Shown piece by piece: positions 52,524 through 62,419 of a stretch of DNA of 64,000 bases (position 1 is its first letter; each line of letters begins with the position of its first letter). The stretch is taken from assembly GCA_024346835.1 (NCBI GenBank), contig AP024867.1:248001-312000 (forward strand), in the 5' to 3' direction. Under the pieces are notes generated by a model. That model did no database searches, was not told the origin of the DNA, and was given only the letters and a program-made list of their open reading frames with translations. The position numbers were made by a program, and so were the translations under genes. This stretch comes from Vibrio comitans. Its GTDB lineage: Bacteria; Pseudomonadota; Gammaproteobacteria; Enterobacterales; Vibrionaceae.

Positions 52524-52760
52524 ATGAGTAAAAAAATATCACTGATATCCCTACTTCTATGCGCCTTTTCCTTAGTTTTGGTTTACTTCGACGTTCTTGG
52601 GCTTATTCCAATGGGAATTGCCGTTATCTCTCTGTTTACTGCGATCGTGCATGGTGGACTGTGGCTATCAGGTCGAGATTCCGGTCCCATTGAAGCTTAT
52701 CAGGACGGTAAAAAAACCACCGCCCGCTCATTAACCTCATTCTTCAGCAGCAAAAAGTGA
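52524..52760 (+). CDS. Small membrane protein (78 residues)
   Basis: A 78-residue protein with two hydrophobic helices (about 5-24 and 27-48) and a basic, Ser-rich tail (DGKKTTARSLTSFFSSKK). I start at MSKKIS because GAGGTCAGC immediately precedes the ATG; an upstream Met adds 24 polar residues with no site. It ends two bases before the helD stop codon on the other strand. Family unknown. Confidence 0.68.
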   Translation: MSKKISLISLLLCAFSLVLVYFDVLGLIPMGIAVISLFTAIVHGGLWLSGRDSGPIEAYQDGKKTTARSLTSFFSSKK

Positions 52761-52761
52761 C

Positions 52762-54837
52762 CTACTTCTTTTTAACCGCATAAGAGCCTTCAAGTAGCTC
52801 TGTGATAAATGGGGATGGTTGCAGGTCATAACACACAATCGCCTCTTGTTTCGCTCGCGTTAGCGCTACATAAAATAAACGACGTTCCTCTGCAAACGGG
52901 AAAGATTCATTGCTCGATTTAAGAGCAACATCAAGATGCGGTGCACGTTCTTTTTGCGGGAAGTTGTGCTCGTTCACTCTCATCAGTAGTACAACATCTG
53001 CCTCTTTCCCCTTGCTCGAGTGACAGGTCATAAAGTTAAACTCAAGATTACTGTACTCTGATTGCCACTGTTTTAGCTTACTCGGTTTGTCTTTATGAGT
53101 GCGTCCAAGCACTAAAACAGACAAAGACTTATGAGAGTTGTTCACTCGTTGCAATGTTTTCTCTAGCTTAGCTTCTGCGACTACCGAGACCGCTTTTTGC
53201 TTCTGCTGTTTGTGTGCGGTGAGGGTTTTAGTCAGTTGCATAGGGTTCTGCAATATAAACTCTCCCGCCACATCTGCAATCTGAGAGTTGAATCGATAAG
53301 TGGTATCTAGATGATGAGTCGCCGCATCAGGAAAACGCTCAAGAAAGCCTGTCGTCAGATTTACATCAGAGCCGGCAAATTGATAAATCGACTGCCAATC
53401 GTCACCGACAGCAAATAGCGAGCGTCTTCCTTGCTCGCTAGGTTGATTCACAATGGCTTCTACTAACCCTAAACGAGCTGGGGAGATATCTTGATATTCA
53501 TCCACCATTAGGTAGCGCCATGGAGCCTTGAATCGATTCTTAGTCACATACTGCGTGGCTTTTTCTATCATTGAATGGAAATCTAGCTCCCCTTGCTCTT
53601 TCAAGTACTGTTTCCACGCTTGATAACAAGGCCACACTAATTGAAGTTCACTATTAAGGCGCGAATACTCAGGATGCTCAATAATTTGCTGTTGAATGGA
53701 CTTCTTAGTGACATTCATAGAGCACAGTTGATCCAATTGTTGATCAAGCCAAGCGATCAGTTTCGGGTTTTCAAACTGGCTACCAAGATCCACATCGCCC
53801 TTCAAATAAGCAATCGACCATTGTGATAGATGTTTTTGCCAACGCTTAAAGTTGGTGGCATTAGTCCAATGTTCTTTTAACCACTGTGCACACCATTGCT
53901 GCTTCTGTTTTGGCTCAGAAGCTAGTGAACTTACCTTCGCTGGGCTGCCATCCACATGTTGAATAATATGCAGTGCCATCTTATGGAAGGTACTCACATT
54001 CACCTTTTGTGAGGTCACGCCTATTTTATTAGACAAACGCTGTGACATCTCCGTTGCTGCGTCTCTACCAAACGCTAACAAAGCAATTTCTTCAGCTTGA
54101 GCCTGATGGCTTTGTAGCAGATACGCCACTCGAGCCATCAATACACTGGTTTTACCGGTGCCCGCTCCTGCTAAGATCAAGTTATGATCGTTATTCAATA
54201 AGACTGACTTTTGCTGAGATTGATTCAGAGGGGAGCTTTCAATCTGAGCAAACAAAACTTGCCAGTTCTGAGTTTCATTGGTTAGCCAAAGCTCATTACG
54301 CTCTTTAACCACATCTCCCTTAGGACATAGCCATTGATTCACCTCTTGCATGTTTTCAGGCATGCGCTGATTGGCGTCGTTCAAGCTAATGTTCATCTCT
54401 TCAAGATCGGTATGTACCATTTCTTGCCAAGAGTGCCACTCAGAATGTGCGAGGTAGGCGGGCTGCTGACGCAGTAATTGCAGCTTTTGTTGCCATTTCG
54501 GCAGGTAGAGATTCAACTGACGGCATTGAAGGCGATGCCATTTCTCATAATACTGAACCGCAGTTCGGCCAAATGACTTGGCCTTGCCCCAAGAAAGCCC
54601 CTGGATCTGCCAGGCGTTTTGCACCGCTTCGCCAGCTTGCTGCTGTTGGTAACCATAGAAGGTAATGCTTCCCCATACTAAGCCACGCTCAATCGAGGTT
54701 TTACCGCTCCACTCCGAAAAAGGAATCGAGGTTTGATTCTCTCGAGAGGTAAGAACCAGCTGATCCTTCTCTAGCTTGATATCAAAATATTCGTCTTGTA
54801 AGAAAAAACGAGCTGACGGGGTGGCTTGCAACTGCAT
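52762..54837 (-). CDS. helD: DNA helicase IV (HelD), UvrD/Rep superfamily
   Basis: A 691-residue superfamily I helicase. An N-terminal HelD-type domain (about 1-190; VWGSITFYGYQQQQ...FGRTAVQYYEKWHRLQC) precedes the helicase core. Walker A is AGAGTGKTSVLMARVAYLL near residue 225, motif II DEYQDISPARL, motif III GDDWQSIYQFAGSD, and motif VI YVALTRAKQE. It acts 3' to 5' in recombination or repair. It stands alone and is divergent from the yccS-like gene. Confidence 0.92.
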   Translation of the reverse strand: MQLQATPSARFFLQDEYFDIKLEKDQLVLTSRENQTSIPFSEWSGKTSIERGLVWGSITFYGYQQQQAGEAVQNAWQIQGLSWGKAKSFGRTAVQYYEKWHRLQCRQLNLYLPKWQQKLQLLRQQPAYLAHSEWHSWQEMVHTDLEEMNISLNDANQRMPENMQEVNQWLCPKGDVVKERNELWLTNETQNWQVLFAQIESSPLNQSQQKSVLLNNDHNLILAGAGTGKTSVLMARVAYLLQSHQAQAEEIALLAFGRDAATEMSQRLSNKIGVTSQKVNVSTFHKMALHIIQHVDGSPAKVSSLASEPKQKQQWCAQWLKEHWTNATNFKRWQKHLSQWSIAYLKGDVDLGSQFENPKLIAWLDQQLDQLCSMNVTKKSIQQQIIEHPEYSRLNSELQLVWPCYQAWKQYLKEQGELDFHSMIEKATQYVTKNRFKAPWRYLMVDEYQDISPARLGLVEAIVNQPSEQGRRSLFAVGDDWQSIYQFAGSDVNLTTGFLERFPDAATHHLDTTYRFNSQIADVAGEFILQNPMQLTKTLTAHKQQKQKAVSVVAEAKLEKTLQRVNNSHKSLSVLVLGRTHKDKPSKLKQWQSEYSNLEFNFMTCHSSKGKEADVVLLMRVNEHNFPQKERAPHLDVALKSSNESFPFAEERRLFYVALTRAKQEAIVCYDLQPSPFITELLEGSYAVKKK

Positions 54838-55077
54838 GTTAGCGTACTTGTCCTTAAGATTTTGGGTTGAACCGCTTCAGTTTACTATGATTAATCCAGT
54901 GAACGCATTAAGCGGTATGTAAATTTTAGGTTTTTCTTTAAAGTTCAGTAAGATCGCGCCCACAGACGCTACTCTATAGAGTGCAAATCACGTTAACCCT
55001 GTGTAAAGTAACACTCTGTTTAATGGAACACTCTGTTGCGGATGACAGGGTACTTAAAAAGGCTAGCCTAAAACTCA

Positions 55078-57219
55078 GTGAACACTTCTGCCACACTTCG
55101 CCAATATTGGGCGAATAAAACCATTAACTACAGCCTTCTCATCCTAGTTACCATGCTAGGCGTAGTGATTCCATGTTGGTATCTGGGGCAATATACTCTC
55201 ATTACTCCACTGGTTCTCGGTGTCATCGCGGCTGCTCTTGCGGAAACAGACGACAATTTCTGGGGTCGCTTAAAGGCTCTCACCTTAACCTTTGTATGTT
55301 TTGCGATAGCGAGTGTTTCCATAGAAGTACTCTACCCTTATCCCCTTGCTTTTGCCGTAGGGCTTTTCGTTTCAACCTTCACTTTTATTATGCTTGGCGC
55401 AATTGGTCCACGCTACGCAAGCATTGCTTTTGGCTCTTTGCTAATTGCTATCTATACCATGTTAGGGGCGAGCGAAAGTACCGATATTTGGAGTCAACCA
55501 ATTCTGCTGCTAATAGGTGCAGCTTGGTACTATTTGCTGTCTTTAATATGGCAAAGCCTATGGCCAATGCAACCGGTTCAACTGAGCCTGTCACAAACGT
55601 TCCATCAGCTATCGCGCTATTTAGAATCTAAGAGCCGCCTTTTTCACCCTACAACAGGGTTAAAACCACAGCCGATGCGCATCGAGGAAGCGCAGCTTAA
55701 CGCAAATACTGTAGAAGCATTAGAGCTTTGCCGTGACACCCTGATAAAGCGCTCAAAGAAAGGACATGTCGATGGCCCAAGTGACCGATTCTTGCGGATC
55801 TATTTTCTTGCTCAAGATATGCATGAAAGGCTCAGTTCCAGTCACTATCGCTATCAAGACCTTGCGCAGCATTTTGAGCGCTCAGATGTGCTATTTCGGT
55901 TCAAACATCTCATTCAGTCCTACGCGAAAGAGTGCCAAGATATTGCTGAATCCCTGAGGCTGAATCAGCCTTATAAGCGCAGTCAAGAATCGGTTATTGC
56001 CTTGGACGAATTGCAAGGTGCTATGACTCACTTAATTGAGCAACGTAACCCTGAGTGGCAACAATCTTTGGCTCAGTTGCAGTACCTATTTAATAACTTG
56101 TGTACGGTCGATAGATTGCTGAACAACATTAACAACCCGGATGCACAATCGGTCGATCATGTACTAGATGATAGAACCGCACACACTGCCAAACAGATGT
56201 GGCAGCGAATCAGCGACAGTCTCTCACCTTCCTCGGTACTATTTCGTCACGCGATAAGACTCGCAACGGCACTTACCGTTGGCTATGGCATCATTCAATT
56301 ATTCTCAATTGAGCATGGGTTTTGGATATTACTCACCACCCTGTTTGTCTGTCAGCGCAACTTTAGTTCCACCAAGCAAAAGCTATTTCATAGGATCAGT
56401 GGTACCTTTGCAGGCCTGATTGTTGGCGTCGTGATGTTGTCTCTGATACCTGGAGTGGAAGGTCAACTGTTCGTTATCGTAATTTCCAGTGTACTCTTCT
56501 TCGCTTTTAGACTGCATAACTACGCCTATGCGACCGCAGTAATTACTGTATTAGTGCTGTTTTTATTCTCTCAACTTGGGGCAGGATACGCTGTTATTGT
56601 CCCAAGATTGATTGATACCCTGATTGGAAGCCTGCTTGCTGCTGGGGCGGTGTATTTCATTCTTCCTGACTGGCAAGCAAAGAAATTACCCTCGCTTATG
56701 GCACAAGCCATCAAAGCGAACGGAAATTATCTCGCTCAGATCATCGCTCAATATCGGCTAGGAAAAGCTGACGACCTCAACTACCGCATAGCTCGTCGCG
56801 CCGCCCATAGCCATGATGCAAACCTAAGCGCTGCCATTAGCAATATGCTGGCCGAACCTGGAAAATATCAGCATGCGGTCAATGAGAGTTTCCGCTTCTT
56901 GACTCTAAATCATGCCCTACTCAGTTACGTTTCCGCACTAGGCGCACATAGGACACAGCTCAATGATGCGACGACGCATAAACTAGTTATTGATGCATAT
57001 CAGGAAATTCATGTTAAGCTCGAAGCTATTGAGAAGGCTTTACGTGATGAGTCTTTCGATGAAAAAGTGTTCGATACCAACCATATTCAACACAAATTAT
57101 CACAATGGCGTGAGAGTGATGGCACATCTGCACAGATGATCTTGCAACAATTGCACTTGATCCACAGAATGTTGCCAGAGATAAAAACACTCAGCCAAAC
57201 GTTTTCAAAATCAAAATAG
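55078..57219 (+). CDS. yccS: YccS/YhfK family inner membrane protein (FUSC-like)
   Basis: A 713-residue protein with two blocks of about five or six transmembrane helices (about 15-160 and 395-520) separated by a long cytoplasmic helical region, the layout of YccS. FVCQRNFSSTKQKLFHRISGTFAGLIVGV is the conserved FUSC motif. The family is related to aromatic-acid exporters, but the substrate of YccS is unknown. The start is GTG with no strong site. A DUF2057 (yccT-like) gene follows after 29 bases, as in enterobacteria where the two are neighbours. Confidence 0.87.
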   Translation: MNTSATLRQYWANKTINYSLLILVTMLGVVIPCWYLGQYTLITPLVLGVIAAALAETDDNFWGRLKALTLTFVCFAIASVSIEVLYPYPLAFAVGLFVSTFTFIMLGAIGPRYASIAFGSLLIAIYTMLGASESTDIWSQPILLLIGAAWYYLLSLIWQSLWPMQPVQLSLSQTFHQLSRYLESKSRLFHPTTGLKPQPMRIEEAQLNANTVEALELCRDTLIKRSKKGHVDGPSDRFLRIYFLAQDMHERLSSSHYRYQDLAQHFERSDVLFRFKHLIQSYAKECQDIAESLRLNQPYKRSQESVIALDELQGAMTHLIEQRNPEWQQSLAQLQYLFNNLCTVDRLLNNINNPDAQSVDHVLDDRTAHTAKQMWQRISDSLSPSSVLFRHAIRLATALTVGYGIIQLFSIEHGFWILLTTLFVCQRNFSSTKQKLFHRISGTFAGLIVGVVMLSLIPGVEGQLFVIVISSVLFFAFRLHNYAYATAVITVLVLFLFSQLGAGYAVIVPRLIDTLIGSLLAAGAVYFILPDWQAKKLPSLMAQAIKANGNYLAQIIAQYRLGKADDLNYRIARRAAHSHDANLSAAISNMLAEPGKYQHAVNESFRFLTLNHALLSYVSALGAHRTQLNDATTHKLVIDAYQEIHVKLEAIEKALRDESFDEKVFDTNHIQHKLSQWRESDGTSAQMILQQLHLIHRMLPEIKTLSQTFSKSK

Positions 57220-57248
57220 GTCTTAGACCAAAACTTTAGAGAAGCTTT

Positions 57249-57959
57249 ATGTACAAGAAAATTTTGCTAACCGGACTAGCACTTTCAATGGCCGTACCTG
57301 CATTTGCAGAGGTCACTATCGGTCTTCCTGAAGACGTTAATCTATTACTTGTCAACGGCACAGAACCTGAGATTGACGGAGGGTTCTTCTCATCAAGTTC
57401 TACCGCTATTTTACCTGACGGCGAAAACCAGATCGTATTCCGCTACGTCCCTAGCTTTAAGCAAGGCCAAGAGTTCGAGAAAATGAATTCTGACGTTATC
57501 GTTGCGAAGTTTACAGCTGAAAACGAAAAGCTAGAGTTTGAGTTTCCTAAGTACCGCAACATCCGTGACGCACAGCGATTCAACAACAACCCTGATTGGA
57601 AACTTGTAAACGAATCAAATCAAGCAATAGACATCACTCAAGACAAATTGGTCTATGAAGGTATGCAGATAGGTCGTGACTATGAAGCTGAGATGATCAA
57701 ATTTAATGCCGCCGGCGGTGCAGCAGCCATTGCAACAACTAACAGCGCGGCGTATGCGGCTGTAACGGCAGCGCAAGCATCTGGACAGAAAGTTACCGTA
57801 GTACCGGTTGCCGAAACAGCAGCGGCTACGAATGCAACGCCAACTCAACTTCCTGAAACTACTGCAGGTACGACAGAAGAAGAGATGTTGATGTTCTGGT
57901 ACAGTAAGGCTGATGATGCAACTAAAGCGCGTTTTAAAGCCTACGTAAACAGCCAGTAA
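57249..57959 (+). CDS. yccT: DUF2057 (YccT-like) exported protein
   Basis: A 236-residue periplasmic protein with a clean signal peptide (residues 1-20, PAFA). The DUF2057 pattern is visible in VTIGLPEDVNLLLVNGTEPEI, LPDGENQIVFRYV and DAQRFNNNPDWKLVNES. An Ala/Thr-rich, low-complexity stretch (about 152-205) joins to a short helical end (EEEMLMFWYSKADDATKARFKAYVNSQ). In E. coli YccT is a curli-assembly inhibitor (CsgI); no curli genes are here. Confidence 0.87.
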   Translation: MYKKILLTGLALSMAVPAFAEVTIGLPEDVNLLLVNGTEPEIDGGFFSSSSTAILPDGENQIVFRYVPSFKQGQEFEKMNSDVIVAKFTAENEKLEFEFPKYRNIRDAQRFNNNPDWKLVNESNQAIDITQDKLVYEGMQIGRDYEAEMIKFNAAGGAAAIATTNSAAYAAVTAAQASGQKVTVVPVAETAAATNATPTQLPETTAGTTEEEMLMFWYSKADDATKARFKAYVNSQ

Positions 57960-57984
57960 TACCGACTACCTCAGTCACGAGTTT

Positions 57985-58004
57985 GAGTCTCAAAATAGAG
58001 ACTC
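57985..58004. terminator. Small stem-loop after the yccT-like gene
   Basis: GAGTCTC/GAGACTC around a 6-nt loop lies 25 nt after the stop codon. No T-run follows, so its strength is doubtful. Confidence 0.45.
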
Positions 58005-58017
58005 CTCTCTCAATTCT

Positions 58018-58051
58018 GGGTGATTTTTATACGAAGTTGCAAAAATCACCC
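58018..58051. other. Perfect 11-bp inverted repeat before glpD
   Basis: GGGTGATTTTT and AAAAATCACCC enclose a 12-nt loop. The T-run is inside the stem, so it could terminate the yccS-yccT transcript or be an operator upstream of glpD, about 110 bases before its start. Confidence 0.55.
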
Positions 58052-58163
58052 TAGCTTCTCCACTTCCTTAATCGCAATGTCTTAAGCTATACGTATAAAC
58101 CCAAACTAGCATCATTCACTTTTCGAGTTAAAAGTGTAAACGTTCTTACAGGGTAGTTAGCGA

Positions 58164-59759
58164 ATGAACCAAGCAAGATCAGAGCGATTACAGCACGACC
58201 GCAAGCAATCTCAGATTCTAGATATTATTGTGGTTGGTGGTGGCATCAACGGTGTCGGTATTGCAGCCGACTCAGTCTCTCGAGGACTGTCTACCGCGCT
58301 ATTTGAAGCCAAAGACTTTGCGAGTGCGACCTCATCAGCCAGCTCTAAATTGATTCATGGCGGTTTGCGTTATCTAGAGCACTACGAGTTTCGCTTGGTC
58401 TCAGAGGCTCTGGCTGAGCGTGAAGTGATTCTTAAGAAAGCCCCGCATATTGCAAGACCAATGCGATTTCGTCTGCCTCACCGCCCATTTCTTCGCCCTG
58501 CTTGGATGATTCGTACCGGAATGTACTTGTACGATTACCTCAGCACACGCAACTCACTGCCTGCTTCTTGTAAGGTTTCACTCAGTGACGACGGCATCAT
58601 GTATGACGAATTCAAGGTTGGCTTTGAGTACTCTGACTGCTGGGTCGATGATGCAAGATTAGTGGTACTTAATGCGATGCAAGCCAAAGAAAACGGCGCC
58701 GAAGTGCGAAACTATTGTGAGGTGGTTTCTGTTACCCAGCAAGATAAAATATGGACGGTTGAGCTTCTCGATCACCGAACCGGAGATCGCCTAACGCGCC
58801 AGTCACGTTGCGTAGTCAATGCCACTGGGCCTTGGGTAAAACAATTTATTACCGACACAGTACAAACCAAGTCCCCCATGGGCATTCGCCTTATCAAGGG
58901 TTCGCACATCATAGTGCCTAAAATCTATTCTCAGGAATTTGCTTATATCCTTCAGAACCAAGATGGGCGAATTGTTTTTGTGATTCCTTATTTAGATAAG
59001 TACTCGCTAATAGGCACCACTGATGTTGAATACACAGGAGATCCCCGTAAAGTAGCAATTTCTAATAAAGAAATAGACTATCTATTGGATGTGGTGAATC
59101 AACACTTCAAACACACCACTTTTAAGGATGACATCATATCCAGTTTTAGTGGCGTACGACCTCTTTGTGATGATGAATCTGACTCTCCGCAAGCCATCAC
59201 TCGAGATTACACCCTTACCCTGCAACACTCTCTCGAAACCGCGCCGTTACTATCGGTGTTTGGTGGAAAGCTCACTACCTATAGAAAGTTAGCAAATGCA
59301 GCGCTCGGTAAGCTAGAACGCTTCTTTACTGAAATGCACCCTTGTTCCACTGAATCCACTCTTTTACCCGGTGCCGAGCAGTTTGATAAGCAAGGTCTAC
59401 TTGCACAATTGCGTGAGCTTGCCCCATTTGTAGACCAAGAGATTATCGGACGTTGGGTGAGTATTTATGGCAGTCGTGCCCTGATCATTGCTCATTCATT
59501 GCGAGAAGAACAAAACCTCGGTGAGCGCTTTTCAGCCCAATTATATGCAGCCGAGGTAGATTATTTATTTGAGCATGAGTTTGTGCATTCTGCTGAAGAT
59601 ATCATCTATCGACGCACCAAGTTGTACTTGGAAATGTCACAGTTTGAAGTGAACGCCCTAGAGCGGTATTTATTAATTAAAGCACAAGAGATAAAGCAAG
59701 CTAACCCTCAAAAAAGAAACAACGAAGAGATAGTTTCATCGCGATTGAATCTTACATAG
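58164..59759 (+). CDS. glpD: Aerobic glycerol-3-phosphate dehydrogenase GlpD
   Basis: A 531-residue membrane-associated FAD enzyme that oxidises glycerol 3-phosphate to dihydroxyacetone phosphate and reduces quinone. The FAD motif is VVGGGINGVGIAADSVSRGLSTALFE; SSKLIHGGLRYLEHYEF and FGGKLTTYRKLA are also standard. It has no glpR, glpF or glpK next to it in this window. I see no clear GlpR operator in the gap upstream. The lone terminator after it marks the unit's end. Confidence 0.95.
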   Translation: MNQARSERLQHDRKQSQILDIIVVGGGINGVGIAADSVSRGLSTALFEAKDFASATSSASSKLIHGGLRYLEHYEFRLVSEALAEREVILKKAPHIARPMRFRLPHRPFLRPAWMIRTGMYLYDYLSTRNSLPASCKVSLSDDGIMYDEFKVGFEYSDCWVDDARLVVLNAMQAKENGAEVRNYCEVVSVTQQDKIWTVELLDHRTGDRLTRQSRCVVNATGPWVKQFITDTVQTKSPMGIRLIKGSHIIVPKIYSQEFAYILQNQDGRIVFVIPYLDKYSLIGTTDVEYTGDPRKVAISNKEIDYLLDVVNQHFKHTTFKDDIISSFSGVRPLCDDESDSPQAITRDYTLTLQHSLETAPLLSVFGGKLTTYRKLANAALGKLERFFTEMHPCSTESTLLPGAEQFDKQGLLAQLRELAPFVDQEIIGRWVSIYGSRALIIAHSLREEQNLGERFSAQLYAAEVDYLFEHEFVHSAEDIIYRRTKLYLEMSQFEVNALERYLLIKAQEIKQANPQKRNNEEIVSSRLNLT

Positions 59760-59784
59760 AACGCATATGCAAAAGACACATAAG

Positions 59785-59826
59785 AGAAAAAGCCAAAGGA
59801 AGTAAAACTCCTTTGGCTTTCTTTTA
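59785..59826. terminator. Bidirectional terminator after glpD
   Basis: AAAGCCAAAGGA and TCCTTTGGCTTT form a perfect 12-bp stem with an 8-nt loop, with A- and T-rich flanks. It lies between glpD and the convergent amidase gene. Confidence 0.92.
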
Positions 59827-59855
59827 TCTTAGTGTTTGTTGATGCTCACTCGCCG

Positions 59856-61388
59856 TTATTTAACGCCTTTAGGTAGGTTGTCACCGGTAAAGAATTTAGG
59901 TGCGCCTTTACTGTATGCTCCCGCTACTTTTACAACTGTTTTAGTGTCAGCTGGCTTACCGATGATTTGCAGGCCAAATGGTACACCGTCAGGGCTTAGG
60001 CCAGCCGGTACACTTGCTGCTGGCAACCAACCTAATAGGTTGAATGGTAGGGTATACATCATGCCTACTGCCTTGTCATAAGTATGGCCATCTTCTTTTA
60101 GAGGCTTATCAGTAATGAAGTTGTAGTCTGCTGGTACACTCACCGTTGGCATTGTTGGTGCGATAACCAAATCATAACCTTTAGCATAAATTTCTGAAGA
60201 CAGTTTCGTCCACATACGCAGAACTTCAGCTTCAGTTTTAGCTTGAGCTCTTCCGTCATAATCCTCACGGTGACTAATCGCTTTCTTAATCAAACCACCA
60301 GTATATGTCGTCATCTCATCAGTATGTCCAGCATAAGCGTCCATCATAGGTGCACCCATAGCGCCAGAGAATGCAAGATTTGATACGCCTTCAAGAAGGC
60401 CCATCTGCATATCAAAATCGAAGCTCACCGTATCAACCGTTGCGCCTTGCTTGCGTAACACTGCCATCGCATCTTCCATTCCATCCGCAACATAGTTCGC
60501 CATTGGACTCGTACCCATATCGCCGATGTAAGCAATCTTCATACCTTCAAGAGATTGAGTTTCTTTGCTTAACTTCTCTTGTTCTCCCACGTTTGGCACA
60601 GACCATTGTGCATCAGGACCCGCCATCACATTGTACATCATGACCATATCCTCAAAGCTACGAGCAATCGGGCCACTACCAGAGAAGTATGAATATAGTG
60701 CAGCATTCGGTGTAGTATTAGCTGCCGGTTTTAAACCATATAAACCATTGAATGAAGAAGGGATTCGAATAGAGCCTCCCATATCTGAGCCTGTAGCAAT
60801 AGTCGCATAGCCTGCTGCAAGTGCAGCGCCAGAACCACCCGATGAACCGCCAACTGCGAACTCAGTATTCCACGGGTTTCGTGATGTACCCCAAGCATCA
60901 GTGCTTGTTACCCAGTTGAAGTAAAGCTCTGGCACAGTAGTCTGAATAACAGGGATTGCACCAACACTTTTCAGTTTAGAAACCATTGGATCGGCATGAG
61001 TCGTTGGCTCATCATTCATATGAAGCTTCGAACCGAAGGTGACTTTCCAGCCCTTGTCATGGTGTTCATCTTTTACCGCAAATGTCACACCTTCCATTGA
61101 GCGATAAGTACCATTTTGATAACGCTCTGTTGCTTCTTTCGCTGCTTTTTCCGCTGTTTCCCAGTGATCATAAGTAACAGCATTCACCACATCATTAGTT
61201 TGTTCATACTGAGCTTTTTGAGCGTGCAGTACATCTAGAGGTGTAATCATGCCACTCTTAAACAGTTCAATTTGTGTATTGGCGGGCATATAAGCCAACT
61301 CTTTTTGTGAAAAGTCAGCAGCAAACGCGCTACTTGTCAAAAGTGCGATAGCAATAGGTGCAACTTTAAATGTTGATGCCAGTTTCAT
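59856..61388 (-). CDS. Exported amidase, amidase-signature family (NylA-like)
   Basis: A 510-residue amidase with a Sec signal peptide (residues 1-23, SSAFA), so it should act in the periplasm or be secreted. The catalytic triad of the amidase-signature family is visible: Lys106 in FAVKDEHH, cis-Ser182 in GGSSGGSGAAL, nucleophile Ser206 in GSDMGGSIRIPSSF; the 24-residue gap between the two serines is normal. Some members hydrolyse cyclic amide dimers (6-aminohexanoate-cyclic-dimer hydrolase, NylA). An export signal is unusual for the family. It is divergent from the LysR gene, with a NylB-like hydrolase beyond. Confidence 0.88.
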   Translation of the reverse strand: MKLASTFKVAPIAIALLTSSAFAADFSQKELAYMPANTQIELFKSGMITPLDVLHAQKAQYEQTNDVVNAVTYDHWETAEKAAKEATERYQNGTYRSMEGVTFAVKDEHHDKGWKVTFGSKLHMNDEPTTHADPMVSKLKSVGAIPVIQTTVPELYFNWVTSTDAWGTSRNPWNTEFAVGGSSGGSGAALAAGYATIATGSDMGGSIRIPSSFNGLYGLKPAANTTPNAALYSYFSGSGPIARSFEDMVMMYNVMAGPDAQWSVPNVGEQEKLSKETQSLEGMKIAYIGDMGTSPMANYVADGMEDAMAVLRKQGATVDTVSFDFDMQMGLLEGVSNLAFSGAMGAPMMDAYAGHTDEMTTYTGGLIKKAISHREDYDGRAQAKTEAEVLRMWTKLSSEIYAKGYDLVIAPTMPTVSVPADYNFITDKPLKEDGHTYDKAVGMMYTLPFNLLGWLPAASVPAGLSPDGVPFGLQIIGKPADTKTVVKVAGAYSKGAPKFFTGDNLPKGVK

Positions 61389-61471
61389 AAGAATCTCCAG
61401 TAGAAAAATTAAGTGTTGGGTTACTTGTTAGGTGTATTTTGACCAGAGTGAACTTAACTTGCCATGCGACC

Positions 61472-61494
61472 AAGGATAGGTCTAACCTATCCTT
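61472..61494. promoter_or_regulatory. Perfect inverted repeat, probable LysR-regulator operator
   Basis: Arms AAGGATAGGT and ACCTATCCTT are perfect 10-bp complements around CTA. The site is about 24 bases before the regulator start and about 85 bases before the amidase start, where a LysR-type autoregulatory operator usually lies. Confidence 0.7.
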
Positions 61495-61517
61495 AAAGTT
61501 TTTAATTGGAGATGAAA

Positions 61518-62396
61518 GTGGCAAAATCCGTAGAACAATTAACAGCATTTGTAGAGTCAGTCGAAACTGGGGGCTTTAAGGCGGCCAGTCGCCGTATCGG
61601 TAAACATGCTGTCACCATCAGTGGCTTAGTGGCAAACCTTGAAGCAGAATTAGGCTTTGATCTATTTATTAGAAAACCTCGCTCTTTAGAGCTTACTGAG
61701 AAAGGAGAGGAACTGTATAGCTATGCAAAGTCAGCTTTGCATGAGTTGGAATACTTTGATGCAAAAGCTGATAGCCTGCTGGAGGGTAAGCCCAGTCGTT
61801 TAACACTAGCGATAGACCCATCTGTGACCAATAAAGCCCTAGTGAATGTCTACAATAAGCTACTGACTGACTTTCCAACCCTAGATATAAGAATTTTGAA
61901 CGGCGATCCCTTACTAGTAAGAAACTGGGTTCTTACCGGGCAAGCCGACTTGGGATTTAGCATGGCAACGCTAGGGTTGCCTACTGAGTTGTCGTACATA
62001 GACGGCTTTTCTTTTGAGGTGGCTTTGATTGGCAATCCCAAGCTTTCCTCTCTACTTGCCAATATGCCGACCAAAGAATTGCGCCGCATACCGCAAGTCT
62101 CTCTTCATTACTTTAAGGAGCTCGGGCTGTCAGATGTCCATGAAATGAGCTATCGAGTCACGCACTGTAGCAATATGCATGAAATCATCTCAATCGTAGA
62201 AGGATGTGAGTGCTGGGCAGCAGCCCCCAAGTATCTTGTGCAAGATAAGTTGGAACAAGGACGATTAAAAACATTTAGCTTAGAAGGTCATCATTCCGCA
62301 AATTGGCACACTGAACTTTTCTGGCGTTCAGAAAAACCCATCAACGAAGCAATGCAGGTCTTTATCGATAACGTAATAGTAATACCTAACTGCTGA
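61518..62396 (+). CDS. LysR-type transcriptional regulator
   Basis: A 292-residue regulator. The N-terminal winged HTH (about 1-60) has ETGGFKAASRRIGKHAVTISGLVANLEAELGFDLFIRKPRSLELTEKG, and the rest is the usual effector-binding domain (about 87-285). I start at the GTG six bases after GGAG; a TTG and an ATG upstream overlap that site or are too close to it. It lies between the divergent amidase gene and the NylB-like gene, which begins 118 bases downstream, and probably controls both. Effector unknown. Confidence 0.88.
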   Translation: MAKSVEQLTAFVESVETGGFKAASRRIGKHAVTISGLVANLEAELGFDLFIRKPRSLELTEKGEELYSYAKSALHELEYFDAKADSLLEGKPSRLTLAIDPSVTNKALVNVYNKLLTDFPTLDIRILNGDPLLVRNWVLTGQADLGFSMATLGLPTELSYIDGFSFEVALIGNPKLSSLLANMPTKELRRIPQVSLHYFKELGLSDVHEMSYRVTHCSNMHEIISIVEGCECWAAAPKYLVQDKLEQGRLKTFSLEGHHSANWHTELFWRSEKPINEAMQVFIDNVIVIPNC

Positions 62397-62419
62397 CTCA
62401 ACACTCTAAGATATTCATT

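Noticed and set aside
55173..55631. 152-residue frame inside the yccS-like gene
   Set aside because: Rich in Cys, Arg and Ser, out of frame within a clear membrane protein gene; a shadow.
57960..58163. GlpR operator before glpD
   Set aside because: No match to the ATGTTCGA-type half sites was visible.
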